Below, one piece after another: positions 6,132-7,209 of a DNA stretch of 7,209 nucleotides. Source of the DNA: JAJXZP01 sp035505775 (GTDB lineage: Bacteria > Spirochaetota > Spirochaetia > Treponematales > Rectinemataceae). A program made the translations under genes and the position numbers. The notes beneath the pieces are model-generated. The model saw nothing but the letters and a program-made list of their open reading frames with translations, was not told the origin of the DNA and ran no database searches. Each line of letters opens with the position of its first letter. Positions within the stretch are counted from its first letter, which is position 1. The stretch is taken from NCBI GenBank assembly GCA_035505775.1, contig DATJQN010000062.1, positions 1 through 7,209 of the forward strand, in the 5' to 3' direction.

Positions 6132-6773
6132 TCACTCCTTCAGCGTCGCGAGCTCGCGCGTGTCCATGGACGAAAACGCCTCGTTGATGCGGTTCGTGAT
6201 GATCGAGATCACGAAGATTCCGACGAAGAGGTCGAGGAGGACGCCCATCTCGACGACGAGGGGGATCGCCTCCACGAGGAGCATGCCGAACACGTAGATC
6301 CCGTTCTCCAGGATGAGGTAGCCGATGACCTGGGATAGCGCCTTGAAGCGCGTCGTCAGGATTATGAAGCCGATGAGGACGGTCGACACCGAGGTGGGCA
6401 CGATGAGCGTGCCCGACTGCGCGTCGGCAAGTCTCATGCCCGTGGAGAGGAGGAGGGCGGCGATCGTGGCGGCGGCCCCGAGGATGATGGAGGGAAGCAT
6501 GCCGATGAGGGGCTCCACTTCCCGCTTGATGTGGGCGGCCCTGAGCGAGCGCATCATGATGGCCGGTATGGCGACGCCCTTGAGCCCGACGGCCGCCAGG
6601 GCGGCGAGAAGCGCGGGGAAGGGCAGGCTCCGGTGAAGCATGAGGGGCACGACCGCCAGCAGGGCCCCCTGGACGGCCACCAGCCTGATGACCGTGTTGA
6701 GGCGGCTCGTGCCGAGGGCGAAGAGGTTGAGGATCATGACCACGACCAGGAGGGCGTTCAGCACATCGGACAT
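6132..6773 (-). CDS. hyfE: Hydrogenase-4 component E-like membrane subunit (NuoK-like)
   Basis: 213 residues, the usual HyfE length, with about six or seven hydrophobic helices. The C-terminal half has the NuoK-like pattern: YLILENGIYVFGML with E156, then VVEMGVLLDLFVG with E175 and D181. These correspond to the paired membrane glutamates that NuoK uses for ion movement. The N-terminal part also holds a buried lysine (K65, VGLKGVAIP). It ends in a polar tail, NRINEAFSSMDTRELATLKE. The protein should link the HyfC-like membrane anchor to the HyfF-like channel. The ATG at 6773 has GAGG seven bases before it, overlapping the end of the upstream gene, and starts 4 nt after that gene's stop. No HyfD-like gene lies between it and the HyfC-like gene, unlike the E. 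coli hyf order. Confidence 0.9.
   Translation of the reverse strand: MSDVLNALLVVVMILNLFALGTSRLNTVIRLVAVQGALLAVVPLMLHRSLPFPALLAALAAVGLKGVAIPAIMMRSLRAAHIKREVEPLIGMLPSIILGAAATIAALLLSTGMRLADAQSGTLIVPTSVSTVLIGFIILTTRFKALSQVIGYLILENGIYVFGMLLVEAIPLVVEMGVLLDLFVGIFVISIITNRINEAFSSMDTRELATLKE
6135..6140 (-). promoter_or_regulatory. Shine-Dalgarno site of the HyfF-like gene
   Basis: AAGGAG on the minus strand lies within the last codons of hyfE and five bases before the ATG at 6129. It decides that start over the GTG at 6135. Confidence 0.8.
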
Positions 6774-6777
6774 TCGC

Positions 6778-7209
6778 TCACCTCACCAACAGCGTGAAGC
6801 CCGCTCCGCAGCAGAGGAGGGCCCCGGTAAGGAGATAGGGGATGCGGCGCATCTTCAGGCGCGCCATCAGGGACTCGAGCGTGCCAAGGGCGACGGCGAG
6901 GACGAGGAGTTCGGCGCAGAAGAGCGGCCAGTCCAGGAACGGAGTCCCGGTGCGGAACGGCACGACGATGCGGAGCAGCACCGAACCCAGGATAAAGAGC
7001 TTGAGCGCCGCCGAGTATTCGATCGTGCCGAGCAGAGGCCCGGAGTGGTCCAGGACCATGACTTCGTGGATCATCGTGAGCTCGAGGTGGGTGTTCGGAT
7101 CGTCGAACGGCACGCGGCAGTTTTCCGCGAGCAGCACCGTGAAGAGCCCGCCCGCCAGCAGCGCCGCGCCCGCGCCGGCCGACGGCGTGAGCATTTCCGC
7201 GAGCGCCAC
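6778..7209 (-). CDS. hyfC: HyfC/HycD/NuoH-like membrane anchor subunit (N-terminus beyond window)
   Basis: The last 143 residues of a family usually about 300-330 residues long; the start lies right of the window, and the GTG at the edge is most likely an internal valine. The hallmark loop is visible near the start: AENCRVPFDDPNTHLELTMI followed by HEVMVLDHSGP (visible residues 29-58). This is the acidic cytoplasmic loop that in NuoH and HycD faces the large/small subunit interface, near the quinone chamber in complex I. Four hydrophobic helices follow (about 14-28, 66-85, 95-112 and 124-142). HLELTMIHE and HSGP favour the hydrogenase-type HyfC/HycD branch over NuoH proper. It anchors the soluble subunits to the membrane arm. 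The stop lies 4 nt before hyfE. Confidence 0.9.
   Translation of the reverse strand: MALAEMLTPSAGAGAALLAGGLFTVLLAENCRVPFDDPNTHLELTMIHEVMVLDHSGPLLGTIEYSAALKLFILGSVLLRIVVPFRTGTPFLDWPLFCAELLVLAVALGTLESLMARLKMRRIPYLLTGALLCCGAGFTLLVR

Noticed and set aside
4945..6297. 450-codon plus-strand ORF
   Set aside because: It is antisense to the HyfF-like gene, highly charged (E, G and R-rich) and low in complexity; a shadow frame.

Overview
The window is a compact, GC-rich, gene-dense stretch of bacterial chromosome. The base composition and gene types would suit Acidobacteriota, Myxococcota, Desulfobacterota-like or Rokubacteria-type lineages, but no marker gene is present, so the host cannot be named from this window alone.

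Plus strand, 1-707: the end of azlC and all of azlD. Together they form a two-component branched-chain amino acid exporter, and the two genes overlap by ATGA.

Minus strand, 7209 down to 704: one continuous run of genes. It begins with the C-terminal part of a NuoH/HyfC-like membrane subunit that enters from the right edge. Next come a HyfE-like subunit, a HyfF/NuoN-like proton-channel subunit, and a large subunit that joins NuoC-like and NuoD-like parts. The complex ends with one protein fusing a HyfH-type di-cluster ferredoxin to a HyfI/NuoB-type small subunit. The last gene of the run is a DHA2-type MFS exporter, whose ATG overlaps the small-subunit stop (TGATG).

The notable content is the hydrogenase-4/formate-hydrogenlyase-like complex. 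Its large subunit looks like a group 4 [NiFe]-hydrogenase large subunit, but all four positions that should hold Ni-binding cysteines are non-cysteine (A252, T255, S513, N516). The small subunit keeps a full set of iron-sulfur ligands. This fits the poorly understood 'energy-converting hydrogenase related' (Ehr) family, in which an iron-sulfur electron path is joined to an ion-translocating membrane arm without a NiFe site. The reaction it carries out is not evident from the sequence.

The complex genes are tightly packed (gaps of 4 and 2 nt, then an ATGA overlap), except for a 139-nt gap between the large and small subunits. That gap holds a G9 run, a 32-codon ORF and a GC palindrome. The MFS gene and azlD converge and share the bases CTAG as their stop codons, leaving no room for an intergenic terminator. 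No RNA genes, mobile elements, CRISPR arrays or convincing promoters were seen.
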